A stretch of 64,000 nt of DNA, from assembly GCA_035771165.1 (NCBI GenBank), contig JAWNZC010000349.1, positions 2,515,001 through 2,579,000 on the forward strand, in the 5' to 3' direction. The position numbers and the translations under genes are program-made. The notes beneath the pieces are model-generated. The model did not search any database. It worked only from the letters and a program-made list of their open reading frames with translations, and was not told the DNA's origin. Position 1 is the stretch's first letter; the number at the start of each line of letters is the position of its first letter. This stretch comes from Paragorgia papillata (Eukaryota > Cnidaria > Anthozoa > Scleralcyonacea > Coralliidae). Below, piece by piece: positions 36,401 through 50,600 of the stretch.

Positions 36401-39400
36401 CTGACGTTGCAAAGATCTTTACATTTGATTTACATTTATATCCAAGACATTTGGTAGAGCTGTGGCGCATACAATGCATTGCTCACCTAATTCAATCAAA
36501 GGGTGTTGGTCAGCCTGGTTCCCAGGCCTCTCTTTTTAACGTCGAGCGGCAGACCGAATTGTGAGAGGCCTGGAATAAAATGTTTTGCCTGGCCCCAAAA
36601 TCTGGCCCCAAAACTGGCCCCAAATTATACAGGCACCAAACGGCCGTTTGGCGGAAAACCAAAGCAGATAACACTCACGTCGGTCTGCACAATTCTTTAT
36701 AACATCATATAGCAAGGTTGGTCTACTGCCGAAACGTTAAAAAGCATATTTCGATTTGTATAAATGTGTTTCAACACAATCACTTCCTACGCCGAACACT
36801 ACTTTATAAAGCCTCGTATGTAACAACCTTTTAACGTAATGTAAAACAAAGAAACCTACTCGTTTGCTGTCTGCTAGTCAAGAAGAAGTTTGTTTAAGTG
36901 CCCTCGTTCATAAAGATTAAAGAATCCGAGCTCCAGCAGGATTCATGATAGATAAAGATGAACATTTTCCGCTAGTCCTCTTGCTCGATCCCTATTCTGT
37001 GACGTCACGAAAATACGTTCGAGAGAAAAGAGGACTAGGAACTAGTCTGGGTGTTCGTGGCGCAGTGGTTTAATTGCGCACGTGTCTTTCACTGACTTGC
37101 GGTAAGGCTCACGGCCATGGGTTGGTCACATTACAGCGCTTGGATTACGTTAAAATTTAATCAGTTTTCTTTTCAATTGTTGCTCTTGATCTTTGCCAGC
37201 CATATTTTATATGAACTTTGCAATTTCTATTTTCATGCTAGGTCTCAGTAGGGAAGGTCGTGCAATCACGTTGAACCTAACTACAGAACTTCTGTTGTTA
37301 CTCTGTGGATATTGCACGTTTGTTCCTGCAGTTCAGGTAGAAAGCCCTATAACTTTACATAAAATCAGTCGATGTAACTTCTGTTGACTTAGTTTTATTC
37401 TATTTTCCCCCTTATTTTATTCTCCACCTCCTTCTTTTCTTTCTTCTTCTTTTGTTTCTTTTTTCCTTTACAGTTTTTTCTCCTTCCCCTCTTTTCTTTT
37501 TTTCTTTTTCATTTTCTTTATTTTTTTTGTATTTTTTTTCTCTCCTTTCCTTTCTTCTTTTTCTTCCACTCTTTCTTTTTATTTTCTTTGTTTCCTTTCT
37601 TTTCCTTTCCGTTCTCTATTTGTTACATTACCACATTTTTTTCTTCGATAGGAATTCTGTATGGTTGGAGGAGTTGGTGTACTCACCGACTTCTTTCTTC
37701 AAATTGTATTTTTTGCTACTGTTCTTTCAATTGATCTCAGTCGCCTCGAGGTGAGAATCCAAACTTATTTCACTGTAATTGACCTTGTTAAGCTTATCAC
37801 TAATAATAAAGGGACATGCGCACTTCCGAAGTGCGTGTATTTACAGTGGATTCAGGTTGATCGTTTAACGACAATAATTGTCGCGTTAGTTGCAACTGAT
37901 TAATTACTCGGGGTACTGTGGTAGACCGAGCCTAGGTTTCGGCTCCGTTTCTTTTTGGGTGTCACGATTTTGCATTTTTGCACTTTTTACTTCCGGCGAG
38001 TTGTTAGCCGGTGTGCCTGAGTGGACTGAATGAGGCCGTGAGGCATGTTGTAAGTTCTTTGCTCCTTTCGTTTTTGGAGTTGGACAAAAAGTTGAACAGC
38101 TTTGCTTTTTGATCAAGGTGTTCTTGCACACTGCATGTTGGTAGATTTCGAAATAGACTGGCTGACTATGTAGTTTAACAGTGATCAGATGTGGCTGATC
38201 GTCTTGATCGTAAATATGTTCACCGGTGTGAAGTATGCACCACATTCAACCTTCGGGCTGGTCTTCCTCGGCCCACTCCCACCTTCGCTAGCGCGGTTAC
38301 TGGAGCCTCTGCGGAGCAGAGAGGCATTCGATTCAGGCTTTGATTTTGTGATTGCTGCAATATTAACACCACAATCAGTATCTTCTACCCAAGCACCTCC
38401 GCATTTTGCCAATAGCCCGAGTGAACGCCTGACTTCTAGGCAAAATGTCAGACGTTGCTAGGTAGGGCTTACGAGTTCTCGTTAAATTCACACGAAACGC
38501 AGATATTTTTAGACAGAACGTTGTCCCACCCAGCAACATCTGACATTTTGCCTGGAAACGTCTTAATTAACTGTTGCAACTAACGCGACAATTATTGTCG
38601 TTAAACGGTCAACCTAGCTAGTTTTACCCGCCCTCTACGAACGGCTGGACGCGTAAGCGGCTTGTTATGTCTGTGACGTAATGCATAATTACACACGGCA
38701 AAGATGTTTTTGTCATTCATCCAACTAACACTATAAACAGAGTCAGTGAACGATAAATCGCAGATGTTTGAAATGGCAGAAATGCAGCAAAGAAACGACT
38801 TATAATTCACTGAGCTTCGTGAACTGAAGCAAGGTGCAATCTTTTCTTATGGACATCTTTAATCAACAATTAGGCCCGTTATTTCACGAAGACACAAACG
38901 GTGTTAATGTAAATAAACAATCTGACATTCACCAGGTTCAATTCGCTTTTTAGCATCTTCGTCGTTCTATAAATCGTCGCCGAACTCTGCCGTGATTCAA
39001 ACTGACTTGAGAAACCGCATCTGATCATCTTCCATGAAAGAAATCAAAGGCGAAATCGCAGTTGTGATTGATTTCAAGTTAGGTTTTACGATATCAACAA
39101 ACTATTGACGCTGACTGAAATATGAGTGATTTTCCTGACCTAGTAGAAGTTAAATGGCAAACACATGGTCACGTTGCAAATCTTGTAAAAAAATAATCTT
39201 CAAAAGTTCCGAAAATTCGCTCGTACGCCTCACTTATTAGCTTTCCATTGACCGCCACTTTGGGCTGTCACGATAATTTATACAAATGTTCAATAATATA
39301 TGCCTACTGAAAATTGCAGGCGCGTTTGTGATTGGTGGAAATTGACAATGACAAGCTCACGAGCCCAGCCGTGATTTCGGGGGCGGGTCGCAGCCTGAAC

Positions 39401-39704
39401 AAGGCTGGAAACCGAGCCTACGGTCAACCTGAATCCGCTGTAACTTGCGGCTTAGTTTTCATCGTTCTTTTATTTATTTTTCTTTTGATCTGAATTTAAC
39501 TTTTTTCTTCTTTTTTTTTTGTTTTTCCTCTTAATCTATTTATATACGGGACCGCAGTAACTGGCACACGCTGTCGCGGCTACCCTTGCCACTTCTCTTA
39601 AATTTTAGTTTGTATATGTGCATGTTTGTCTGTCGTTTAATTATGTATATATTTATTTGTGTGTAGGTATAAATATTCTTTATACACTGTTGGCGAAAAC
39701 ATAA

Positions 39705-39743
<39 letters not shown>

Positions 39744-42700
39744 AGGCTGGTTTATATATACTCGGGCAATTTTTGCTGCGATTTTTATCTTTCATCAGAA
39801 AGCATGCGGTTGAATGGATTGACATACGAATATATTATGAAGTCTTTAGATTATGTTTTATTTTACCTCATTTTAGCCTCAACCTTATTACCGAACGTCT
39901 CCACATGTTGAAATTGATGGTAAGAATAAACGTGTTTTTTTTTTAATTTTTGAAATTAACTCTAGTAGGATAGACAACATGTTCTTCTTACAGTAGTTCT
40001 GAGTTTGTGGTCCGTTTTGGGTCGAACACGGGCTTAAGGATCAGAACTAAAAACAAACAATTTTTGAATTTCAGCCACAACAGTTAATTTTAAATAAACA
40101 TTATATGCACCATGCAATTAAGCTCAAAAATTATTTTTGCTAACTTATTAGAATTGCTAACTGAGTGAGTTCTGCTGAGTTTTTTGTTAGTTCTTGTAGC
40201 ACAAGCTGACGCAAGTTGATCATACTTAGAAAAGCTCTGAGTTCTAGACGGTACTTGAGTCCACAACCCACAGATTTTCTGAATAGTGACGACAAAGACG
40301 AGAGAATATTCTACACTAAATGATGTCCTTGTGCACTAAATATGGCGATCGCGGTAGTTGCCGTGTCATCTGCGGTTGGATGTTTGTGTCCCTTTTGTCT
40401 ATCGTCTATACGTAAAAAATGTACTAATCGCGTACCAAGGTCGGGCTTACATTGTTTACCAATGTTTTACTCATCGTTTGTTGATTTTGGTAGCCGAGGA
40501 TGTAAGAAGGAGTATTTATGTACTAGTATTAATGCCAAGGGAAATTGAAGTGCATGAAGCTCTGTAGCCTGCGTGCAGTCTCTACGCGGAAACGGAGTAG
40601 GTTTCCTGTAGAGACTGCGAATCGGAACGCAAAAGCTTGTTCTGGTCACGTGGGTTTCCCCAAGAATGTGGGGGAAGAACCTTGCAAATTATGCAAAATT
40701 TATGCTAAAGAATGCCAATGTGCCCAAGACAAAAGCAAGATGGCGTGTATCGATGCTGCTACACTTCAAGGAGAAGCTTTTAAAAGTATTTTTTAAATCA
40801 GGTTCTTCCCCCACATTCTTGGGGAAACCCACGTGACCAGAACAAGCTTTTGCGTTCCGATTCGCAGTCTCTACAGGAAACCTATTTCAGTTTCCGCATA
40901 GAGACTGCACGCGCAGGCTAGAAGCTCTGCTACTTCTCCACAGCAAAGCGCTGCCTCAAGTAATTTCAAGTGCATGGCCAACGTTTCTGTGTCCGTGGCT
41001 TGCGGTGTCACAACAAGTGACACCCAGAATATAAAGCTACCCTAACGAGCCAGCCGCTCAGCGGTAACTCGTTAGGTAGGGCACCGCACTAGAAAACATA
41101 ACAAATATTAACTTAACTTACATTATAGATGCATTCTATAATAGGTCCGCAAACCGAACATGTCGGTACCGAATACCGATGTAATGCAACACTGCATGTT
41201 GCAGTATTTAATTTGAGAAAAATTCTGAGAAAAATTTAAGCTATTGAAAACAAAAACTAAGTATGTTTTCTTTCAATTTTTTCTGAACGACGTTGTTGAC
41301 ATAGAACATTATTTTATTTTATATGTTCTAACTTGATAATTGTTCTAATGTTTATGGATACGTTCCTGATTTCTTGTTTACTTAGACTAAGTGTGGTTTT
41401 TCCCCGTTTGTAGTCTGTAACTCGTTACCGTCTGAAGACTTAGCCAACAATGCAACTGCTAAGCAGTCTACGAAGAAAATACAAGCAGGGCCATTAGATA
41501 CTTGGAAAGACGTGTTACTTCTCCTTTCTAGCCCGAGAAAAATATTTGCTATTCGTAAAGATCTTCCCAAGCGACTAAACTTTGCCTATTTTTGGGCTAG
41601 AACTAGAATTGTCCAGAAAGGTTGTATGGTAAGAGCAGTGGGTGACTGGGTGAACTTGGGGGCAATTGGGGATCCAAATACATGTTCCACTAGGTCTCTC
41701 AGAATTTCAAGCCGGGTCGACGTTAAAAAAGAGAGTTCTAGAAACTAGGCTGGGTGACTCCATAGGACTGTTAAGTAACACGCTCCTAAGGGGCTGTTTA
41801 TATGAGAGGCGAGCCAGCCCTGTAAGCGGGCCAGCCCGGTTAGCGATTGTTTACATGGGAAAATTTCCATCCCGCTTACCGAGATCTCACCTCTTTCAAG
41901 TGAGATCTCGCTAACCGGGCTAGCCCGCTTGGCCATATAAACGCAGAGGTGTTTTTAACAGGAAAATAACTACACACTGAGATCTCGCTTACCGGGCTGG
42001 CTCGCCTCTCATATAAACAGCCCCTCCTAAGTGACAAACTTGTTGAGTTGATTTTATGATATCCCAACAGCTGTCAATCGTGCAGATAGAACGTTTTTGT
42101 AAACAAAAATGTAAATAATTCATGCAATATTATAGCAAGCTTTACTTGTTTAAATTTTAGATAATTTTTCACATCAAATTGTTGGAAACACGTTGTCAGT
42201 TAGGTTATAGATGTAATGTTATTGCTTTAAAACTCGCACTGTTTTCGCTTGCTTATTTGTTTATATTCTCTTTCTTGCTCTATTCAGATATTTGCCATCC
42301 TGTACTTTGTGTATGTAGCGTCATCTAGCTTAATTAACAAAGAAGTAGAAGAATTATCAAACACAACCCAAGACATGAAACATAGTCAAAACAGTACACT
42401 ACCAAGCGGCAATACGTCTATGAGTCGACCCACATTACAGGCTCTAACCACCTTAGGAATAAGGAATGATAAAACACCTTTATCGGCTCATAATTTGGAG
42501 GAAATGCCTCCACATCGAACAAGAGATCCGATCAACACGAATTTGGGTAAGTGCAAAGATGACATGAACTCTGAAGGACTCTGGAGAAACTTATCAAGGA
42601 ACCATTGGCCTGAATTACTTGACCTCTATGGCGTCAATGTTATGGACAGGTACGTAATTGACGGTGCCGGAAAAGATGGCGGCTGTACAATTATCTATAA

Positions 42701-44573
42701 TGCTTTGCGACCTTATATCAGCTCAAATAACAGCTACGAAAAATGAATTAGAGCTTCCTTCTTAGCAAATTCGATGTTTTTAAAGTGCATATAAACCCAA
42801 ATTTTTTATCATCTGAATACGTTCTACGCAAACAGTTGTTCAGTGAAATATTTTTTTGATTGGAGCTATTCTTCAATGGTTTTTTGGCGATTCGCATTTC
42901 TTGTATGGTAATGAGATGACGTCTTTGTAGGCATTTGGCTTTCTTTCTCTTTTTGGCAAGATAAACTACCTGAGAATTTTTGTGGAAAAACTCATACAAT
43001 CTGGAACATGTTCTTCAAACACACCATTAATGGAAGAATTGGGTCATTTCACTCCTGCAAATAAATATTGTATCGATAATGATGACCACTTTGGCGTCAT
43101 CTCATTACCATTTTGAAAACAAAAATCTCTATTAAAGCAATAAAGGTTGCTCCAATCTAAAAAATATTTCGTTGTTCAACTATTTGCCAAAGGTAGAACG
43201 TATTTAGATGATAAAAAAATTGGGGTTATATGCACTTTAACTTTAAAGTCCTATCTTTTGATAGTCCTATGAGAAACAATAGTTTATACGAGAGCTAATA
43301 AGACGCGGCTCACACAGGATGCGCCTTACATAAGACGCAGAACACGCGTATCATTCGTATATAAGGTACAAAGACTTATGGCCGCGGCTTGTTCAAAAAC
43401 GCCGTATATAAATGGGTCAGATCGCGTCTTCTGTCAACCTCGTACCCAGGGCATTTTGCCTGGCATCGGCTGGTCACGTGACACCCAGAATTTTGGGGTG
43501 TTATGGCGAGAAAATTTATGCCGTCTTTGTGGTTTGTTTTTGTATGAGAAATATTGAACACTCTGCCGATTCACTCATATGCATGAAGCCTTTATCATAA
43601 AAGCAACTGGCTAGCAGTATTCATCATGGTACTCCCCACGATTATCCAGGATACATGTAAATGTCTTGAACAAACATATATCTACCGGCTAATCAGATTA
43701 TATATCGTATAAACTGCCACTCCGGAGTACTTGTTGCGTCGGTGCAGATAGATATCGTGACAACAACATGATCACCACACATGCCTTTCACCTCTGCAAT
43801 CTAGGTTCGATTCTTGTCCGGTGCTGTTTTCAGATTAAAATCTCACCTTGGCAGCATGTTAAAACAGTGGTTCCAGTTTGATTTTACCAAACACCGCAGG
43901 TTTTCTCATGTATAGTAGCACTGGACCAGCTAGGGATGGTCCTTACTGGGCGTCTAGGGAGCACAGTTTAAATATAACTGATAGGATTATCCAGTATAAA
44001 GTAATTCAAAGTCTGCATTGCGCAATTCACAATGCCTACTGGGTATAGGATTCTTGATTTTCAATGAACATAACATGTTTTTGTTTATTTCTTCTAGGTA
44101 CATCAGTGTTCTACCTCCCATACGCCTTCAGTACAAAGTCAATATGTTTCAGTTTATGAATTCTGTGTCTCGTGTTAGCGACAGTGTCTCTGAATTCTAT
44201 CAAGATTTTAGTAAAGACTCCAGTTGGACATCACGCAGTTATGCTGTCAAGTTTGAGTTGGTTGATTTCGTTAAAGTGTTGTACATCTTAACTGGAATAT
44301 TTATTACTGTAGCTATGTACCTCATCTACTTACTGCTAACGGCGCTACCAAGGCATAAAAGGAAGAAAGCTAAATACAGTAAGAAGACGGTTGTTCCAAT
44401 CACTTTTCCAGTTTTTCTGGATGGACACGAACAGGTGATTTATTGATCTAATCATCTACTAAAATAGACAATATTTATTATCGTTGCATGCCAACAATCG
44501 ATTCACAAGAAGTGCTTTGTGAAGGACGTATCCCGTGCGATTCGTACTTATACCTTTACGCGGAAGACAGACG

Positions 44574-44644
<71 letters not shown>

Positions 44645-47600
44645 TACTCTGCCCCTGCGGTGCATGCGCGCTCGCCAGATAATAATCTTGCACTAAGAAG
44701 TATTCTATTTCACACTGCAGAAAATTCGGTGATACGACAAGAGCTGCAGTGCAAATACTCAGAATTGGGTGGGTGGGTGGGAAGTCATTTTTCACGATAA
44801 ATCGGCATCACTATCAGGAATCCCGCTAAACCCTCCAATATAATACTGGGCTGCATCGCACGCTATGTAGCCTACACCGCTGTACTTGACCACACTGACA
44901 ATTTATTCATAGTTTGTTGACCTTTATATGCGATGCTCTAATTTATGCAGTGTGAATAGTATTCTATTTCACACTGCAGCAATATCGCATCGCTATATTA
45001 AAGTAGGAGGAGAAAATTCGCCTCCCCACCCTTTCTGTAGCTTTCCATGCTTCTGTACACTACCAGGAGACCATTATTGGGCTCATATACCCCCAATCCT
45101 TACCCCCAATCCTTACACCCCAATTCTCATCCCTTAACACAAGAGACCATTAATGGTCTACTGTTGAAGCCTTGTACAAACTCACAGCAACTAATAATAC
45201 TCAGTCTCTATAAGTTATGTTAACTCAATCATTGATTTATTTATTAACTTTACAACCATGCAAGAATGCAAATATACAGTAAATAAAGAGTGCAATACTT
45301 GAACATGATTGAAGGAATGATCAACAGGACACGAGTCCCATGTGAAGACCATTTCGTCTTATAATATAATACTTACTTTACGGGATCGACAACGGACACC
45401 TAATTCCAAAACTAAACCCACCTAAAAAGAGACTATTGGTTTTCTGTAAAGTTGGACACAGACTTTGCCGTTTGCTATTGCTAAACACACTTTGGCATGG
45501 AGAAAATGATACATTACAGATAGAATATGGCGCTCAGTCCCTAGCTCTGCGTGCCGAAGACTCCCCTAGGCTTAAACCCTACGCGCCAATCGTTAATACT
45601 TTCTTTCTTATAGAAAGGAATCCAAAAGGCTGAGAAACTGTAGAGTAGTTGATTCTGTTGAAATATAGCTAACCGCGGTGATCGAGACGATATGCGGCAA
45701 TGTTTTCGTCTGTGGGAAAACCCAGAAAAGTTGAAGACGGCAACTTCAGCGGAAACATTTTCTTAATCTAAACAAAGATATGAACCGATTGTGGTTTAGG
45801 GTGATTACCCGCGCGCTCTGATGAACTGATGAGGGTATAGTAAAATTGGATAACAACTGGTGGGAATGTCCGCAGTGACGCGTTAACATCATGTACCAGG
45901 CCAAGGACATCACCCCGCCACTGACAGTGGGGTCCTCCACAAAGTTCAGCCATGTGATGGACGTTCGACCTGCTTAAGCAGTTAGTAACTTCAGTTTAGG
46001 AGCAAATGTAGTATGATACGCCCATTCCAGGAAAACATTGTACAAGTTGGCATAAGAAAATACATCATATAAAGTAAGACAACAAGAAAATCTATAATAA
46101 AACAAGGAGAAAAAGGAGGAACCCACCGCCAGTGGAGAAGCGACAGTCCTGACCCAGTAAACTGGGAGGGTTGATTGAGGTACCCCGCTTTCAGAACTAC
46201 CAAGACTCCATGACGGGAACTCCGCCTACCATTAAACCTATACGACGTAATAACTAACACAGCAACGTCGCGTCATCTATTGTCGAACCCAAAACACCAA
46301 CACAGTCGCGCATTATAAGACAATCAACATAGAACCGATGTCGCACAGGCCGTTAACGCTGTATGTGATCGTTGTAAATAACTTGGGAAACTTCACCCAT
46401 ATTTCAGAATACAACTCTGAATTGCATAGCACAAAAAAAACCCCACTGGTGAAAGCGCGCCCTGGTGAATTCTTGCCCATGCAGTAATCGACAACACTCA
46501 CCCGCACCCATCGGGTCATATAGAAGAGGAAGTTGTATCACAAACCAGCAACTGGAGACTCCTCCCTGGCAACGCCTTGCCCAGTAATCCATAAAGGCAT
46601 AAACCTCACGTCAAGTCAACAACATATTTGTGCTCATCCCTTGGCTTGAGCCACCAGGCCGAGGGAGTCATTCCACAAACACTGGCAAAATCTCACCCTG
46701 GAAAACCTTGACTGGTAAAATTTGGTAAATGGTAATCGAGACATCTCTGGAGTAACATATATGTGATCATCCCTTGAAACATCTGGTCGAGGAACGGAGG
46801 AAGTCCTGTCACCAACATCTGGCGAAACCTCGCCCTGGCAAGATCTTGCCGGGTAATCGATGAGCCTCACGGGAATAACATGATTTGTGATCATCCCTCG
46901 ACCCATCTATCTGGTCAAGGAAGTCATTTCACAAACAACTGGCAAAATCTTACCCTGGAAAACCTTGACTGGTAATCGAGACATCTCTGGAGTATAACAT
47001 ATATACGTGATCATCCCTCGAACCATCTGGTCGAGGAAGTCATTTCACAAACTGGCGGAATCTCGCCCTGGCAAAACGTTGCGGTAATCGATGAACCTCA
47101 CGGGAATAACATTTGTGATCATCCCTCCAACCATCTGTTCAAGGATGTCATCTCACAAACAACTGGCGAAATCTCGACTGGCAATCCTTGACTGGTGATC
47201 GATAAACCTCACGGGAATATAACATAGGGCGCTTTCCAATTGACAAGGTTAGACCGATCAGTCCGGCCAGAATGGACTTGCTTTTGATTAGGACCAAATT
47301 TTCCAGTCAGACCATCCCAGGTCCCAAACGAATCGTGTTCCATTTAAACGGACTGACCGGTCTAACCGTGTGAATGGAAAGCCCCCTTAGTTGTGATCAC
47401 CCCGCGGAACGTGCATGGTCGAGGAAATCATTTCACAAACAACTGGCAAAACCTCGCCCATTAGCGCTGATCAATAGACAAAGCTCAATAAACAACACAT
47501 GAAGAACAAACTTATGATAATCCCTCGAACCATGTCGCGGAAGAAATCATTTCACTGCAATACGTGCACCAGTCTATTAAAAAATATCGGACTACCCATA

Positions 47601-50600
47601 GTCAGTAAGCATCGATTTCGGTCGATCAGGCCGTGTGCGCGACAAGGTATTCTAGTTGTTAACAAAAAGAAAGGAAAGAAGATTAGAAAAATAAGAAAAA
47701 TACCTCAGCCTCGGAAATATTTGACACGCTTCAGGTGTTCCAGCCTTTATGTCGCTCGTGTGGCAAAACCCGACAACCATCAATATATATAGAAAGTAAA
47801 CTGTAGTAGACCTTGTTTCGAAGGCCATAAGAACTTGTCTTGCTGTAAAATACTGGCGAAGGCTAGGCTGCAACATAGAAGCACATGTTGTCGGAGTCGC
47901 TGTACTTGACCACACTGACAATTTATTCATAGTTTGTTGACCTTTATATGCGATGCTCTAATTTATGCAGTGTGAATAGTCCCGTGAACTCAATCCTCGA
48001 TCTTAAAAACGGCAGGTATGGGTTTATAACCCTATAAAACAGATATGGTGTTTTAAGTAAAATTTCGGAATTCTGATTTTCAAAACTTGAAATGTCTTAG
48101 AGAAAATGGCGATATTGTAGCTGGTCTCTAAAATTTGGTAAAATCTTTTTTCTAGACTATCGAATGCATTGACTGCGATAACAACGTTATTGTTAGCTCT
48201 TGCTTGGAAGGATCTGTCCGCGTGTGGGATTGTAAAACGTCGGAGTGCTTAAGTATTTTGCAAAGGAAGAGGTACGGAACTTTATCAATTATACAACTGT
48301 CTGAAAAAGTACAACCGAACTACATGTTTATATAGATGTCAATGCTTTTGTTTCAGACGTTTGTCGCAGGTCTGGTCGTTAAACTGTTGGAATAATTTTG
48401 TAGCAGTTGGGTGTTCAAATGGAGATGTAGAGGTATTGCTAGTGTTTATTGTTTTGTACCTGCATGTATAACAGTACATTCCTTGAGTATTCAGTAGGTA
48501 TGATTTTTGCCCTCAGTTTTAGTCTGAAACAGGCTATGCAAGTCACCGTTGCTAGGGTACAGGGTATAACTGGATTGCTCATCCTTTATGGTCAGCAGTA
48601 AACATTTTGAAGCCACTGGCGGCCATATTGGTACTCCAGGTCCAGTGTACCTTGCGGGCTTAAGAGTAGTAAGAGTTTACCGGGGAAGTCGGAAAAGCCG
48701 TAAAACAATTATCACATGGCAAATTACTGTTACTACCGGAAATACAAACTACACACTTCAAGGCTTTGTAAAGACTTATGCTTTAATACTAAAGGTATAT
48801 AGATAGTTTTATAATGAAGTTATTGACTGATTTCGTTGGTTTTTACGAGTTTTGTGATATAGGCAAGTTTATCGATTGACGGGCATAGTAAAAAAACTTC
48901 GAAATAACACATTTTACTGCTAAATAATGCCAACAAATGCAAAAACTAAGCTTCTAAACCTTTTACAGTGTTCTTTGTTTGATACCAATGACAAATATTT
49001 TTAATATATGTGGCTTTTTTTGTTTCTTTTCGTGCTACGAAAACATACAATCTTCCGTGGCGGCCATCTTGGTACTCCAAATTCGTCACTGATTTCCGCT
49101 GGCTTCATTTTTGGAGCCGGATGAGCAATCCAGTTATATAGAGATCAGTGACTAAGTCCCTTAGTTTGGAACAGGTTAAGGTTTGAAAGGTTCAGCAGTA
49201 CAACTGAACCCTACATACATGCATGTACCCTGAATTATACAACTTAAGAGATATACAATCGGAGTTCTTGTTCTTGTTTTCTGGTCATTGATTTTGGACT
49301 TCTTTCTGGTCATTCTTGTCTTATTTTACTTCTTCCTTTACGAATTTTATACTATATAGTATGTGACAATTGTGGCAATTTAGAGAGTTCGGCACGCAAA
49401 ATTTCATAACACTCGACCATGTATAGAAGTACTGTAATGAAATTTATTTTTTTGTTACTGCATGAGCGTTTTTTGTTGGTTTTTCTGTTTAGGGGGGGGG
49501 GGGGGGGGTATTCTATTTTAAACCGGTTTTCCACAAGGAGATTTTTTTATTTTTCTCGCACGAATTGAAATTAGAATTGAATGTATTTCTAATTCATTTC
49601 AGTCCAATCTTGTACCCAGGGTTGGATATAAGACCCTCAGTACGAGGTTGGTTTTATGCAGTCAAGAGCTCAAGTACAAAAGTAAAAGTCGCTTCGCGCA
49701 AAAAATGTCGCCAAGTGGAAAACCGGTTTTAAAATAGTTTATGTGCCAATAACGTTTGTTGCACAGGCAAACATGCCAGTACCATTAACATGCATCGATC
49801 CGTTATGATTATGTCTGAAATCTTCTTTCTTGTACTAGATTTGGGATTTCTCAAGTGAGCAAATGTGTTTTCTTTATGAAAGTGGCTTATGTGGTGTTAC
49901 TATAGTTCGTTTTATTCCTCACAGGTAGGTTGCTATCGACAAGTACGTAAATCGTATCAACATTTGTTTCGTCATATCGTGCAACATGTGCAGCATGTTC
50001 GTGCAGCATGTTCTCGAACATGCTATGAATAGCCAATTTGTCTACTATTGCGTGCATAACACTTATTACCCAATTTGTTTTTGAGATAACCCGAAAAATA
50101 ACATTTAGCTATTTGTGATCCATTGTCTACAAAAACACGCTTTTAGAGTGGCTAACAACCAATTCTTAACTTTTAAGTATTTTACAACATATCTATACGG
50201 ATCGCGCTGAACAGCTTTTTGGACAGCTTAGGATACTTGCCCCAGGGTACTAGGCTCGATTTCCAGCTGTCTTCCGGGGCCCCAGAAGAGACGGCTATAG
50301 ACGCGCGAGCCACAGAACGTGTCTGTGACGTTTTGCATAAATTAATTTCACGAAAAACAATAGAAGCTGACTGAAATATAAGTGATTTCCCCGATCCTCT
50401 AAGCTAAAAGACGAAAATATATTTGCCACTAACCGATTTCTCTAGAGCTTCCCTTTTCTAAAATGCGATCGCATGCTTCGCTCATCAGCACTCATTGATC
50501 GCCATTTTGAACTGACGGGGTAATTCATGCAATAATCCTGATAATATATGCCTGCTGAAAATGTGCAGGCACGTTTGTGATTGGTGCAAATCGGCAATAG

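Noticed and set aside
37031..37120. tRNA-like stretch (GTGGCGCAGTGGTTTAATTG)
   Set aside because: The A box is good but no B box or cloverleaf follows. At most an old SINE remnant.
40545..40796. Cys-rich 83-codon ORF
   Set aside because: It lies entirely inside a palindromic element with a 9-bp TSD and is not conserved coding sequence.
44459..44800. ORFs with SVCL or TDRQ repeats
   Set aside because: GACA microsatellite translation.
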